Made by a program: the position numbers and the translations under genes
NCBI RefSeq assembly: GCF_030580855.1
Contig: NZ_JAUQOP010000002.1
Span: 248,001-312,000, forward strand
DNA: 64,000 nt
DNA from: Pseudomonas citrullilanati
GTDB lineage: Bacteria > Pseudomonadota > Gammaproteobacteria > Pseudomonadales > Pseudomonadaceae
Direction of reading: 5' to 3'
In this document: piece by piece, positions 46,382 to 56,329 of the stretch
Layout: each line of letters starts with the position of its first letter
How positions within the stretch are numbered: the stretch's first letter is position 1
The notes under the pieces: generated by a model
Told to the model about the DNA's origin: nothing
Seen by the model: the letters and a program-made list of their open reading frames with translations, nothing else
The model's database searches: none

Positions 46382-49300
46382 ATGGCTGATCGGCACGACT
46401 ATGTGGCCCTGGAATGGGTCAAGGGCGAGATTGCCGAAACGCTGAAGCAGGCCCACCTGGCCCTCAATCGCCTGGTGGACGACCCGCAGGCGTTGGATGC
46501 CCTTGCGCAATGCCTGGCCGGTATCCACCAGGTGCACGGTGGCTTGCAGATGGTCGAGTTCTACGGCGCCGCGCTGCTGGCCGAAGAGATGGAACAGCTG
46601 TGCCTGGCCCTGCAGGACAACCGCATCAGCCATCGCGACGAAGCCATCAGCCTGTTGAGCCAGGCCCTGGGCCAGTTGCCGATCTACCTGGACCGCGTGC
46701 AGGGCGCCCGTCGCGACTTGCCGCTGGTGGTGCTGCCATTGATCAACGATTTGCGCAGCGCCCGTGGCGAAAGCCTGTTGTCGGAAACCAGCCTGTTCAG
46801 CCCCGAGCTGCCGGACCTGCCGGCGCTGAGCGACGCGGCGTTGCGGCGACTCGAACCACCGGACCTGCCGAACACCCTGCGCAAGCTGCGCCAGACCTTG
46901 CAGATGGCCCTCGTCGGGCTGTTGCGCGAACAGGACGACGCCACTCACCTCGGTTACCTGGCCAAGGTCTTCCAGCGCCTGGAAGGGCTGTGCGCCGGGG
47001 CGCCGCTCAATGCCCTGTGGCAGGTGGCCTCGGCGCTGGTCGAAGGCATGCGCGACGGGCGCATCGCCAACAGCCCGGCGTTGCGCAGCCTGTTCAAGGA
47101 AGCCGACAAGGAGCTCAAGCGCCTGCTCGACCAAGGCATGCCCGGCATCAATCAGCCGGCACCGCCCCACCTGCTCAAGAGCTTGTTGTTCTATATTGCC
47201 AAGGCCGAACACCCCAGCGGGCAGATGCAGATCATGAAAGAACGCTACTCACTGGACGACGCGCTGCCCGACAGCGCCATGGTCGACGAAGAACGCGCGC
47301 GCCTCGCCGGGCCCGACCGCGATGCCCTGCGTTCGGTGCTCGCCGCGCTGTGCGAAGAGCTGGTGCGGGTCAAGGAGCGCCTCGACCTGTTCGTGCGCAG
47401 CGATCGCCAGCACGCCTCGGAGCTGGACAGCCTGCTGGCGCCGCTGCGGCAGATCGCCGATACCCTGGCGGTGCTGGGCTTCGGCCAGCCGCGCAAGGTC
47501 ATCATCGATCAACTGGCGGTGGTGCTGAGTCTCGCCCAGGGCCAGCGCGAGCCCGATGACGCGACCCTCATGGACGTCGCCGGGGCCTTGCTCTACGTCG
47601 AGGCCACCCTGGCCGGCATGGTCGGCACCGTCGAGCCCGAGAGCCGCGAAGACACGCACCTGCCCACCACCGACCTGACCCAGATCCACCAGATTGTCAT
47701 CAAGGAAGCGCACACCTGCCTGCAACAGGCCAAGGACATGATCGTCGACTACATCGACGCCGACTGGAACCGCGAGCAGTTGCAGCCCTTGCCGGCCCTG
47801 TTGACCCAGGTCCGCGGTGCGCTGGCGATGATCCCGCTGGGTCGCGCCGCCGGCCTGGTGGAGGCGTGCAACGGTTTCATCCGTGAACACCTGCTGTACG
47901 ACCAGGCCCAGCCGGGCTGGGAGGCGCTCGATCACCTGGCCGATGTGATCACCGGCCTCGAATATTACCTGGAGCGCTTGAGCGAAGACCCGCAGACGCC
48001 CGGCGAGCCATTGCTCGACGGCGTCGAGCAGAGCCTGGCGGCGCTCGGCTACTTCCCGGACGAAGCGCGGGTGCCGTTGCTGGAGGATGTGCTGGGCCCC
48101 AACGAAGCCCAGCTCATGCAGGACTTGCAGGAGCTGGATGATCCGCAGACCGTGCAATCGCTGGCCCAGGTGCTGGCCAGCCCGGTGTCGACGGTCAACC
48201 CGCCGGCCCGCAGCACGCCGGGCAGCCTGCTGCCACCGCCACGGGACGAACACCCGGTGGACGACGAGTTGCGCGAGGTCTTCCTCGAGGAAACCGATGA
48301 GGTGCTGGACGTCCTGGGCGAATACCTGCCGCGCTGGAGCGCCGACCCCGACGACCACGGCGCCCTGGCTGAACTGCGCCGGGCCTTCCACACCCTCAAG
48401 GGCAGCGGCCGGATGGTGCGGGCGCTGGTGCTCGGCGAGCTGGCCTGGGCGGTGGAAAACCTGCTCAATCGGGTGCTGGAGCGCAGCGTCGAGCCGACGG
48501 CTGCGGTGCGCCAGTTGGTCGAGGACACGGTGCGGTTGCTGCCGGCCCTGGTGGCCGAATTCGCCGCCAGCCAACAGCGCCAGCGCGAAGACGTCGATCG
48601 CCTGGCCGCCCGCGCCCATGCCCTGGCCAAGGGCGACGACGAGGTCGATGAAGAAGGGCAGGACGTGGCCGCCCTCGATCCGCTGTTGCTGAAGATCTTC
48701 GACAATGAAGCCCAGGGCCATCTCGCCAGCCTCGATCGCTTTCTCGACCAGGCCACCGATCACCTGCCGTTGCAGGCCAGCGATGAGTTGCAGCGGGCCT
48801 TGCACACCCTCAAGGGCAGCGCTTCCATGGCCGGTGTTTTGCCGATTGCCGAGCTGGCCGGCGCGATGGATGACCTGGCGCGGGAATACAAGGCCCACCT
48901 GGTTGCCCTCGACCTGGATGAGGTCGAGCTGCTGCTGGAGGCCGGAGGATTGCTGCGTCGCAGCCTGCGCCAGTTGCACAGCGAACCGCTGGCGCCGATA
49001 CCCGGCGCCGAGGATTTGATCCGGCGCGCCCAGGCGCTGTTGGCCGAGCGCCTGCAACCGGCCCTCGACACCCCGGACAAGGGGCCGCGAACCAAGCGCG
49101 ATCCCCAACTGATCAATAACTTCCTGGCCCAGGGCATGGACATCCTGCTCGACGCCGAAAGCCTGTTGCAGCGGTGGCAGCAGCACCCGGGCGAGGGCCA
49201 GGAGTTGAGCGCGCTGCTCGATGAACTGACGACATTGGGCGAAGGCGCGCACCTGGCGGACCTGCACCCGGTCGATGAGCTTTGCGAAGCCTTGCTCGAC

Positions 49301-52300
49301 CTCTATGGCGCGGTGGAAGAAAGCAGCCTGGCGGTCAGCGATGGGTTTTTCCAGGAGGCCCAGCGCGCCCATGAAGCACTGATCGACATGCTCGATGAAT
49401 TGGCCGCCGGGCAGTCCGTGCATCCTCAGCCCGAGCGGGTGCGGGCCCTGCGCAAGCTGCTCGAAGACAGCCTCGACCCGGCGGCCACCGGCCTGATCCG
49501 CAGCGATGGCAGTCGCACCCTGAGCATCCACGAACTGGGCCACGCGACCGCCGAGCTGGAGCGCAACGCCACCGGCGACGCGCCGGTGGACGACGACATC
49601 GCCGCGATCTTCCTCGAAGAAGCCCAGGACATCCTCGAGAGCGCCGCCCAGGCCTTGCAGCGCTGGCTGGCCGACCCGGACAACGCCGCGCCGCTGTCCT
49701 CGTTGCAGCGGGACCTGCACACCCTCAAGGGCGGTGCGCGGATGGCCGATATCCGGCCGGTGAGCGACCTGGCCCAGGAACTGGAAAATCTCTACGAAGG
49801 CTTGGTGGACCGCCGCTACAGCCACAGCGAGGAACTGGAGCAACTGCTCGAGCGCAGCCACGAACGCCTCGACCTGTTGCTCGGGCAATTGCAACAGGGC
49901 CAGCCGCTGGGCGATCCCGTGGCGCTGATCGATGCCATCCGCCGCTTCCGCCAGGACAAGCCGAACGCCATCGACCCCGCCGGGGAAGGCCCGGGTGATA
50001 CGGCCGGCCAGGATCCCGAATTGTTGGAGATCTTCCTCGAAGAAGGCTTCGACATCCTCGACAGCTCAGGCGCCGCGTTGCTGCGCTGGCAGGCCGAGCC
50101 GTCGAATCGCCAGGCCGTGGAAACCCTGCTGCGGGACCTGCACACCCTCAAGGGTGGCGCGCGGATGGTGGAAATCGTCCCCATCGGCGACCTGGCCCAT
50201 GAGCTGGAGAATCTCTACGAAGGCTTGTCGGCCGGGCTGCTCCAGCCCAGCCCGAGCCTGTTCACCTTGCTGCAGAACAGCCATGACCGGCTGGCGCAGA
50301 TGCTCGATGCCGTGCGCGCCGGGCAGCCGTGCCCGCCGGGCGACCGGCTGATCGCGCAGATCCAGGCGGTGAGCCACGCCCAGGAACAGCAGCCTGCCCA
50401 GGCGGCCCCGGTGGTGGAAGCGCTTGCGGTCCCGATCCCGGCCACTGCCACCGCGCCTGCGCCCGCCAGGCCCGAACCGGGTGCGCCCGGCGACGGCGCG
50501 GACATGGTCAAGGTGTCCGCCGAACTGCTCGACGACCTGGTCAACCTGGCCGGCGAAGCCTCGATTTTCCGTGGCCGTATCGAGCAGCAAGTCAACGATG
50601 CCCGGGTGGCGCTGAGCGAGATGGAGACCACCCTCGAGCGCATGCGCGACCAATTGCGCCGGCTGGACACCGAGACCCAGGGGCGGATCCTCAGCCGCCA
50701 GCAGGTCGAGGCCGAGCGCCTGGGCTACGAGGAATTCGACCCGCTGGAAATGGACCGGCATTCGCAGTTGCAGCAGCTGTCCCGTGCACTGTTCGAATCC
50801 GCCTCGGATCTGCTCGACCTCAAGGAAACCCTCGACCGCGGCAACCACGACGCCGAAAACCTGCTGCAACAACAGGGGCGGATCAACACCGAGCTCCAGG
50901 AAAGCCTGATGCGCACGCGCATGGTGCCCTTCGAGCGCATGCTGCCGCGCCTCAAGCGCATCGTCCGGCAAGTGGCCCAGGAACTGGGCAAGGATGTCGA
51001 GTTCGTGGTCGACAATGCCGAGGGCGAAATGGACCGCAACGTCCTGGAGCGCATGGCCGCGCCCCTGGAACACATGCTGCGCAATGCCGTCGACCACGGC
51101 CTGGAGCCGGCCGACGTGCGCATCGCCGCCGGCAAGCCGACCCGTGGACGCATCAGCCTCGACCTGTCGAGGGAGGGTGGCGACATCATTTTCGACATCC
51201 GCGACGATGGCGCCGGTGTGCCGTTGGAGGCGGTGCGGGCCAAGGCGATCAAGCGAGGCTTGCTGGCCCCCGACAGCGACATCAGTGACCGCGATGTGTT
51301 GCAGTTCATCCTCCAGCCGGGGTTTTCCACCGCCGAGAAGATCACCCAGATTTCCGGGCGCGGCGTCGGCATGGACGTGGTCCACGAAGAAGTGCGGCAA
51401 CTGGGCGGCAGCATGATCATCGATTCGACGCCAGGGCAGGGCGTGCATTTCCGGATCCGCCTGCCGTTCACCCTGGCGATCAACCGGGCGCTGATGGTGC
51501 AGTGCCACGAGGACCAGTACGCGATCCCGCTCAATACCATCGAAAGCATCGTCCGGGTATTGCCCGCCGAACTGGACGGCTACTACCAGCTCGACCCGCC
51601 GACCTACACCTACGCCGGGCAGCGCTATGAACTGTGCTACCTGGGCGAGCTGCTGAAAACCACGGCGCGGCCGAAGCTGCTGGGCCAGAGCCAACCGTTG
51701 CCGCTGCTGCTGATGCAATGCAACGAACGTCACGTCGCGGTACAGGTGGACGCCACCGCCGGCACCCGCGAGATCGTGGTCAAGAGCCTGGGCGCGCAGT
51801 TCGCGGCGGTGCAGGGCGTATCCGGGGCGACGATCCTGGGGGATGGCCGGGTGGTGTTGATCCTCGACTTGCTGGCGCCGATCCGCGCCTTGCCCCACCA
51901 GGTGCCACGCCGACCGCTACCGGCCGAAAGCGAAGGCGAACCGCAACGGCCGCTGCTGGTGCTGGTGGTGGACGACTCGGTGACGGTGCGCAAGGTCACC
52001 AGCCGCCTGCTGGAGCGCCACGGCATGCACGTCCTGACCGCCAAGGACGGTGTCGATGCGATGGCGCTGTTGGCCGAACATGCCCCGGACCTGATGCTGC
52101 TGGACATCGAGATGCCGCGCATGGACGGCTTCGAAGTGGCCGCCCAGGTACGCAACGACCCGCGCCTGGCCCATCTGCCGATCATCATGATCACCTCGCG
52201 CACCGGCCAGAAACACCGCGATCGCGCCATGGCGATCGGCGTCAACGACTACCTGGGCAAGCCGTACCAGGAATCGGTGCTGCTCGACAGCATCGCGCAC

Positions 52301-52321
52301 TGGAGCAAGCCCCATGCATGA
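46382..52321 (+). CDS. chpA: ChpA hybrid chemotaxis histidine kinase (HPt-kinase-CheW-receiver)
   Basis: ChpA is the CheA-like kinase controlling type IV pili. The 1979-residue protein begins with a FimL-like region (about 1-560). Four canonical HPt domains follow, with phosphorylatable His in HTLKG at residues 670, 808, 1113 and 1254. Between the second and third lies a degenerate HPt-like unit (about 905-1000) in which the motif reads TTLGEGAHL and the His site is lost. The kinase core has NLAGEASIFRGR, MRTRMVPFERMLPRL, the N box HMLRNAVDHGLEP, DIRDDGAGV and GRGVGMDVV. A CheW domain and a receiver with phosphoacceptor Asp1908 (LLDIEMPRMDG) complete it. The P. aeruginosa protein is longer (about 2470) with more phosphotransfer domains. 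GGAG precedes ATG 46382. Confidence 0.96.
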   Translation: MADRHDYVALEWVKGEIAETLKQAHLALNRLVDDPQALDALAQCLAGIHQVHGGLQMVEFYGAALLAEEMEQLCLALQDNRISHRDEAISLLSQALGQLPIYLDRVQGARRDLPLVVLPLINDLRSARGESLLSETSLFSPELPDLPALSDAALRRLEPPDLPNTLRKLRQTLQMALVGLLREQDDATHLGYLAKVFQRLEGLCAGAPLNALWQVASALVEGMRDGRIANSPALRSLFKEADKELKRLLDQGMPGINQPAPPHLLKSLLFYIAKAEHPSGQMQIMKERYSLDDALPDSAMVDEERARLAGPDRDALRSVLAALCEELVRVKERLDLFVRSDRQHASELDSLLAPLRQIADTLAVLGFGQPRKVIIDQLAVVLSLAQGQREPDDATLMDVAGALLYVEATLAGMVGTVEPESREDTHLPTTDLTQIHQIVIKEAHTCLQQAKDMIVDYIDADWNREQLQPLPALLTQVRGALAMIPLGRAAGLVEACNGFIREHLLYDQAQPGWEALDHLADVITGLEYYLERLSEDPQTPGEPLLDGVEQSLAALGYFPDEARVPLLEDVLGPNEAQLMQDLQELDDPQTVQSLAQVLASPVSTVNPPARSTPGSLLPPPRDEHPVDDELREVFLEETDEVLDVLGEYLPRWSADPDDHGALAELRRAFHTLKGSGRMVRALVLGELAWAVENLLNRVLERSVEPTAAVRQLVEDTVRLLPALVAEFAASQQRQREDVDRLAARAHALAKGDDEVDEEGQDVAALDPLLLKIFDNEAQGHLASLDRFLDQATDHLPLQASDELQRALHTLKGSASMAGVLPIAELAGAMDDLAREYKAHLVALDLDEVELLLEAGGLLRRSLRQLHSEPLAPIPGAEDLIRRAQALLAERLQPALDTPDKGPRTKRDPQLINNFLAQGMDILLDAESLLQRWQQHPGEGQELSALLDELTTLGEGAHLADLHPVDELCEALLDLYGAVEESSLAVSDGFFQEAQRAHEALIDMLDELAAGQSVHPQPERVRALRKLLEDSLDPAATGLIRSDGSRTLSIHELGHATAELERNATGDAPVDDDIAAIFLEEAQDILESAAQALQRWLADPDNAAPLSSLQRDLHTLKGGARMADIRPVSDLAQELENLYEGLVDRRYSHSEELEQLLERSHERLDLLLGQLQQGQPLGDPVALIDAIRRFRQDKPNAIDPAGEGPGDTAGQDPELLEIFLEEGFDILDSSGAALLRWQAEPSNRQAVETLLRDLHTLKGGARMVEIVPIGDLAHELENLYEGLSAGLLQPSPSLFTLLQNSHDRLAQMLDAVRAGQPCPPGDRLIAQIQAVSHAQEQQPAQAAPVVEALAVPIPATATAPAPARPEPGAPGDGADMVKVSAELLDDLVNLAGEASIFRGRIEQQVNDARVALSEMETTLERMRDQLRRLDTETQGRILSRQQVEAERLGYEEFDPLEMDRHSQLQQLSRALFESASDLLDLKETLDRGNHDAENLLQQQGRINTELQESLMRTRMVPFERMLPRLKRIVRQVAQELGKDVEFVVDNAEGEMDRNVLERMAAPLEHMLRNAVDHGLEPADVRIAAGKPTRGRISLDLSREGGDIIFDIRDDGAGVPLEAVRAKAIKRGLLAPDSDISDRDVLQFILQPGFSTAEKITQISGRGVGMDVVHEEVRQLGGSMIIDSTPGQGVHFRIRLPFTLAINRALMVQCHEDQYAIPLNTIESIVRVLPAELDGYYQLDPPTYTYAGQRYELCYLGELLKTTARPKLLGQSQPLPLLLMQCNERHVAVQVDATAGTREIVVKSLGAQFAAVQGVSGATILGDGRVVLILDLLAPIRALPHQVPRRPLPAESEGEPQRPLLVLVVDDSVTVRKVTSRLLERHGMHVLTAKDGVDAMALLAEHAPDLMLLDIEMPRMDGFEVAAQVRNDPRLAHLPIIMITSRTGQKHRDRAMAIGVNDYLGKPYQESVLLDSIAHWSKPHA

Positions 52322-52787
52322 CCTGCACCCCCACCAGCGCACCAGCCACCTCACCGGGCTGCTGCTTCCCCTGGCGGACCGCCACCTGATCCTGCCCAAC
52401 GTCGCCGTGGCCGAATTGATCGACTACCAGGGCAGCACGTTCGATATGGACACCCCGCCGTGGTTCCTCGGCTGGGCCAGCTGGCGCGAACGGCAGGTGC
52501 CGCTGCTGAGCTTCGAGTCGGCCTGCGGGCAGAAAACCGTGATCGGCGAGCGGGTGCGCATCGTCGTGCTCAACGCCCTGGGCGGCCGCCCGGAGCTGCG
52601 CTTCCTGGCACTGCTGGTGCAGGGTATCCCGCGCTCCTGCAAGCTCGACGCCCAATTGAGTTATGTCGATGTGCCGCTGTGCGGCTTGGAACAGGCGGCG
52701 GTGCAGGTGGGGGAGCATGTGGCGAAAGTGCCGGATCTGTTGGCGCTGGAGGAGTTGGTGGTGGCGGCGGGTCTGGTAAGGGCCTGA
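52314..52787 (+). CDS. chpC: CheW-like protein ChpC
   Basis: ChpC is a second CheW-like adaptor of the Chp system. The 157 residues form one CheW domain with TGLLLPLADRHLILPNVAVAE, PPWFLGWASWRERQVPLLSF near residue 45 and the conserved RFLALLVQGIPRSCKL. Its start overlaps the chpA stop by eight bases (CATGCATGA), so the two are coupled. chpB, which precedes chpC in P. aeruginosa, is missing. Confidence 0.93.
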   Translation: MHDLHPHQRTSHLTGLLLPLADRHLILPNVAVAELIDYQGSTFDMDTPPWFLGWASWRERQVPLLSFESACGQKTVIGERVRIVVLNALGGRPELRFLALLVQGIPRSCKLDAQLSYVDVPLCGLEQAAVQVGEHVAKVPDLLALEELVVAAGLVRA

Positions 52788-52792
52788 AATCA

Positions 52793-52882
52793 CCTGTGGG
52801 AGCGAGCTTGCTCGCGATGGTGTGGCATTCACCATGGAGGTGGCTGGCCCGACGTGATCGCGAGCAGGTTCGCTCCCACAGG
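52793..52882. repeat. REP doublet (family I)
   Basis: ACCTGTGGGAGCGAGCTTGC at about 52792 faces GATCGCGAGCAGGTTCGCTC ending near 52882. It marks the end of the pil-chp operon, opposite an unrecognised gene. Confidence 0.88.
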
Positions 52883-52905
52883 ATGGATTCTTCAACTGGC
52901 AGGTT

Positions 52906-53415
52906 TCATTTGCCGGGCACTCGGTTGATTTCGATGTCGTCGATGTCCACCTTGCGGGACACACCCGGTTCTGCGTAATTCGTGCCGATCAAAACGTGCG
53001 CCTTGGTGCCGGAATAATGAACGCCGATAGGTTCAGTTTGCAGCCACTTCCCGGTGGGTGTGCTCTCGTCGATATAGAATGAACCGAAGCCCAGCGAGAC
53101 GTTCGCTGTAACAATGACCCTGACGGTGGTCGCTTCCCCCGGCTCCGGTGGGTGAACGCGGTACTTGAAGGATGTGAACAGCGTCCCTTGTTCCGGCTTC
53201 GGGTCATCCTGCCTGGGGCCGGGAAACGTGAACATCTTGGCCAGTGATGGCAGGAATATATTTGGCGGCCTGTACTCCAGCTTGCCGGACCAGTACGTAT
53301 TCTTGTTGCCTGCCTCTCCTTCCGATTTGAGCTCCCCATCCAGGGAACCCAGATCATTTTCCCAGCCGTTTCTTTTTCCATCCTGGAAGTCATGCCCATA
53401 CTTGTCTTGGTTCAT
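52906..53415 (-). CDS. Unrecognised 169-residue protein, possible beta-sandwich domain
   Basis: I do not recognise this protein. It starts MNQDKYGHDFQDGKRNGWEN with a convincing GGGAGAAGAGG ribosome binding site and lacks a signal peptide or membrane helix. Residues 30-70 (NTYWSGKLEYRPPNIFLPSL) and the remaining part alternate hydrophobic and polar residues, consistent with beta strands. The end, VSRKVDIDDIEINRVPGK, resembles the closing strand of jelly-roll carbohydrate-binding or lectin-like domains, so a sugar-binding role is possible but unproven. The gene is flanked by REP doublets on both sides and is less GC-rich than its neighbours, suggesting acquisition by transfer. It lies between the chp and mdc operons. 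Confidence 0.75.
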   Translation of the reverse strand: MNQDKYGHDFQDGKRNGWENDLGSLDGELKSEGEAGNKNTYWSGKLEYRPPNIFLPSLAKMFTFPGPRQDDPKPEQGTLFTSFKYRVHPPEPGEATTVRVIVTANVSLGFGSFYIDESTPTGKWLQTEPIGVHYSGTKAHVLIGTNYAEPGVSRKVDIDDIEINRVPGK

Positions 53416-53567
53416 GCCTCTTCTCCCGCCGTGGCGTTCCGATCCTGCCGGAGGGACCCGGGCAGTGAAGATCGTCGCGCAGCTCATTCAGCCTCTGCGC
53501 AGCCAGGTTGACTACTGTCAGGATTGACAGGGCGAAGCGCTTATTCGATGGACGGTCACCATAGACC

Positions 53568-53660
53568 CTGTGGGAGCGAGCTTGCTCGCGATGGCTGCAG
53601 TCCATTCAATATCTTCGCTGACTGATACACCGCTATCGCGAGCAAGCTCGTTCCCACAGG
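53568..53660. repeat. REP doublet (family I)
   Basis: CCCTGTGGGAGCGAGCTTGC at about 53567 faces TATCGCGAGCAAGCTCGTTC ending near 53660. It lies between the divergent unrecognised gene and mdcA. Confidence 0.9.
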
Positions 53661-53681
53661 AGGGTTGTGTTCAATTTGAAT

Positions 53682-53706
53682 AACCGTTACTCCAACCGTA
53701 ACGGTT
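53682..53706 (+). promoter_or_regulatory. LysR-type dyad upstream of mdcA, probable MdcR site
   Basis: AACCGTTAC and GTAACGGTT are perfect 9 bp inverted arms with a 7 bp spacer TCCAACC, centred about 90 bp before the mdcA start. The dyad geometry suits a LysR-type regulator, and MdcR is encoded at the far end of the operon. Confidence 0.72.
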
Positions 53707-53783
53707 CATCGCCGGGCTTGATTGATGCCCTCGCCCCAACGCTCCTAATGTGACCCCCACGACAGCGAACCCGTGGAGTGGTC

Positions 53784-55454
53784 ATGACAACAACAATATC
53801 CCCCGACTCGCGCTGGACGCGGCGGCGCGCTGAGAAGCAGCGGCGTCTCGGGCTGGTGAAGGGGCTGGCCGACGGTGTGGTGTTGCCCACCGACAAGATT
53901 GTCGCGGCGCTGGAGGCGTTGATGCTGCCCGGCGACCGAGTGGTGCTGGAAGGCAATAACCAGAAGCAGGCGGACTTTCTCTCGCGGGCCCTGGCCAAGG
54001 CCGACCCCGGCAAGCTGCACGACCTGCACATGATCATGCCCAGCGTCGGCCGGCCCGAACACCTGGACCTGTTCGAACGCGGCATCGCCCGCAAGCTCGA
54101 CTTTTCCTTCGCCGGCACCCAGAGCCTGCGCATCAGCCAGTTGCTCGAAGACGGGCTGCTGGAAGTCGGCGCGATCCACACCTACATCGAACTCTACGCG
54201 CGGCTGGTGGTGGACCTGATTCCCAACGTGGTGCTTTCCGCCGGCTTCATGGCCGACCGCGCCGGCAATATCTACACCGGCCCGAGCACCGAGGACACCC
54301 CGGCGCTGATTGAACCGGCGGCGTTCAGCGATGGCATCGTCATCGTCCAGGTCAACCAGTTGGTGGACGATGTCAGCGACCTGCCGCGGGTGGATATCCC
54401 GGCGTCCTGGGTCGATTTCGTGGTGGTGGCCGACAAGCCGTTCTACATCGAGCCGCTGTTCACCCGCGACCCGCGCCACATCAAGCCGGTGCACGTCCTG
54501 ATGGCGATGATGGCGATCCGCGGGATCTACGAAAAACACAACGTCCAGTCCCTCAACCACGGCATCGGTTTCAACACCGCGGCCATCGAACTGATCCTGC
54601 CGACCTACGGCCAATCCCTGGGGTTGAAGGGCAAGATCTGCCGCAACTGGACCCTCAATCCTCACCCCACGTTGATCCCGGCCATTGAAAGCGGCTGGGT
54701 CGAAAGCGTGCATTGCTTTGGCACCGAACTGGGGATGGAAAACTACATCGCCGCCCGGCCTGACGTGTTCTTCACCGGTCACGACGGCTCGCTGCGTTCC
54801 AACCGCATGGTCTGCCAACTGGCGGGCCAGTACGCGGTGGACCTGTTCATCGGCGCCACGCTGCAAGTGGACGGCGACGGGCATTCTTCCACGGTTACCC
54901 GGGGCCGGTTGGCCGGCTTCGGTGGGGCGCCGAACATGGGCCACGACCCGCGCGGCCGTCGGCATGGCACCCCGGCCTGGCTCGACATGCGCCATGGCGA
55001 CGGCGAGGCGCCGCTGCTGGAGCGGGGCAAGAAACTGGTGGTGCAAATGGTCGAGACCTTCCAGGAGGGCGGCAAGCCGACGTTCGTCGACACCCTCGAC
55101 GCGGTGGACGTGGCGAAGAAAGCCGGGATGCCCCTGGCGCCGATCATGATCTACGGCGACGACGTCACCCACCTGCTGACCGAGGAAGGCATCGCCTACC
55201 TGTACAAGGCCCGTTCCCTGGAAGAGCGCCAGGCCATGATCGCCGCCGTCGCCGGGGTCACCGCCATCGGCTTGCGCCATGATCCGAAAGACACCGCGCG
55301 CATGCGCCGCGAAGGGTTGATCGCGCTACCCGAAGACCTCGGCATCCGGCGTACCGACGCCAGCCGCAAATTGCTCGCGGCCAAGAGCGTGGCCGACCTG
55401 GTGGAGTGGTCCGGTGGCCTCTACAACCCGCCCGCCAAATTCAGGAGCTGGTAA
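53784..55454 (+). CDS. mdcA: Malonate decarboxylase subunit alpha
   Basis: MdcA is the malonyl-S-ACP:malonate transferase: it swaps acetyl for malonyl on the acyl-carrier subunit. The 556 residues have the CoA-transferase-like fold, with [20 protein letters not shown] near the start, [15 protein letters not shown] near 58, [19 protein letters not shown] near 255, [20 protein letters not shown] and [32 protein letters not shown] gives the ribosome binding site for ATG 53784. It opens an operon of overlapping mdc genes. Confidence 0.96.
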   Translation: MTTTISPDSRWTRRRAEKQRRLGLVKGLADGVVLPTDKIVAALEALMLPGDRVVLEGNNQKQADFLSRALAKADPGKLHDLHMIMPSVGRPEHLDLFERGIARKLDFSFAGTQSLRISQLLEDGLLEVGAIHTYIELYARLVVDLIPNVVLSAGFMADRAGNIYTGPSTEDTPALIEPAAFSDGIVIVQVNQLVDDVSDLPRVDIPASWVDFVVVADKPFYIEPLFTRDPRHIKPVHVLMAMMAIRGIYEKHNVQSLNHGIGFNTAAIELILPTYGQSLGLKGKICRNWTLNPHPTLIPAIESGWVESVHCFGTELGMENYIAARPDVFFTGHDGSLRSNRMVCQLAGQYAVDLFIGATLQVDGDGHSSTVTRGRLAGFGGAPNMGHDPRGRRHGTPAWLDMRHGDGEAPLLERGKKLVVQMVETFQEGGKPTFVDTLDAVDVAKKAGMPLAPIMIYGDDVTHLLTEEGIAYLYKARSLEERQAMIAAVAGVTAIGLRHDPKDTARMRREGLIALPEDLGIRRTDASRKLLAAKSVADLVEWSGGLYNPPAKFRSW

Positions 55455-56329
55455 TGCACGCATTCAACCTGCAACCAAACACCCTGAGCCTGGCTGAGCG
55501 GCTGGCGGACCTGGCGGTGGACGCGCTGATCGACGAAGCCGACCTGTCGCCCAAGCCGGCCCTGGTGGACCGGCGCGGCAACGGCGCCCATACCGACCTG
55601 CACCTTGGCCTGATGCATGCTTCGGCGCTGTCCCTGTGGCCCGCCTTCAAGGCCATGGCCGAAGCGGCGATCGAGTCCGGCGAAGTGAACCTGCCGCTGC
55701 GCGAAGCCCTCGGGCGGATTGGTCGCGAAGGCGAAGCGGCGATGCTCGCCACCACCGGCGGCGTGAATACTCACCGTGGCGCGATCTGGGCGCTGGGCCT
55801 GTTGGTGGCGGCAGCGGCGCTGGAACCTGAATCCAGCGTCGCCAGCGCCATCGCGTTGCGCGCCGCACGCCTGGCGTTGCTGGAGGATCGCTATGCACCG
55901 AAGTCCTTCAGCCACGGCACCCAAGTGGCCCAACGCTACGGCGCACGCGGCGCAAGGGAAGAGGCGCAACTGGGCTTTCCTTCGATCCTGCAACGCGCGC
56001 TGCCGCAACTCCGGCGCAGTCGTGCCCAAGGGCACGGTGAACAGAACGCCCGTCTCGACGCCTTGCTGGCGATCATGACCGAACTGGCGGACACCTGCGT
56101 GCTGTACCGCGCCGGCGAGCCCGGCTTGCACGCCATGCAGTGCGGCGCCCAAGCGGTGCTGGACGCCGGTGGCAGCGCCAGCCTCGACGGCCGTCGCCGA
56201 TTGCACGGGCTGGACCAACAACTGATCGCCTTGAACGCCTCGCCCGGTGGTGCCGCCGACCTGCTCGCGGCCTGCCTGTTCGTCGACCGCATCGAATCGG
56301 GTGACGGCCTCATCCTGGGAGCTTTGTGA
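55454..56329 (+). CDS. mdcB: Triphosphoribosyl-dephospho-CoA synthase MdcB
   Basis: MdcB makes 2'-(5''-triphosphoribosyl)-3'-dephospho-CoA from ATP and dephospho-CoA, the precursor of the prosthetic group. The 291 residues show [41 protein letters not shown] near 38, [18 protein letters not shown] near 96, and [19 protein letters not shown] at the end, as in CitG/MdcB proteins. The ATG overlaps the mdcA TAA by one base, with AGGAG upstream. Confidence 0.96.
   Translation: MHAFNLQPNTLSLAERLADLAVDALIDEADLSPKPALVDRRGNGAHTDLHLGLMHASALSLWPAFKAMAEAAIESGEVNLPLREALGRIGREGEAAMLATTGGVNTHRGAIWALGLLVAAAALEPESSVASAIALRAARLALLEDRYAPKSFSHGTQVAQRYGARGAREEAQLGFPSILQRALPQLRRSRAQGHGEQNARLDALLAIMTELADTCVLYRAGEPGLHAMQCGAQAVLDAGGSASLDGRRRLHGLDQQLIALNASPGGAADLLAACLFVDRIESGDGLILGAL

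Larger units (their letters stand above)
53416..53783. other. 368 bp intergenic region before the malonate decarboxylase operon
   Basis: This region holds the start side of the unrecognised gene, a REP doublet (53568-53660), a LysR-type dyad at 53682-53706 and the mdcA leader. A TTGATT at 53718 could be a -35 element, but no well-spaced -10 was found. No RNA gene was seen. Confidence 0.6.

Noticed and set aside
47249..49894. 881-codon frame antisense to chpA
   Set aside because: It follows from biased codon use in the repetitive chpA HPt region. The His/Gln/Val-rich composition is typical of antisense frames in GC-rich genes.
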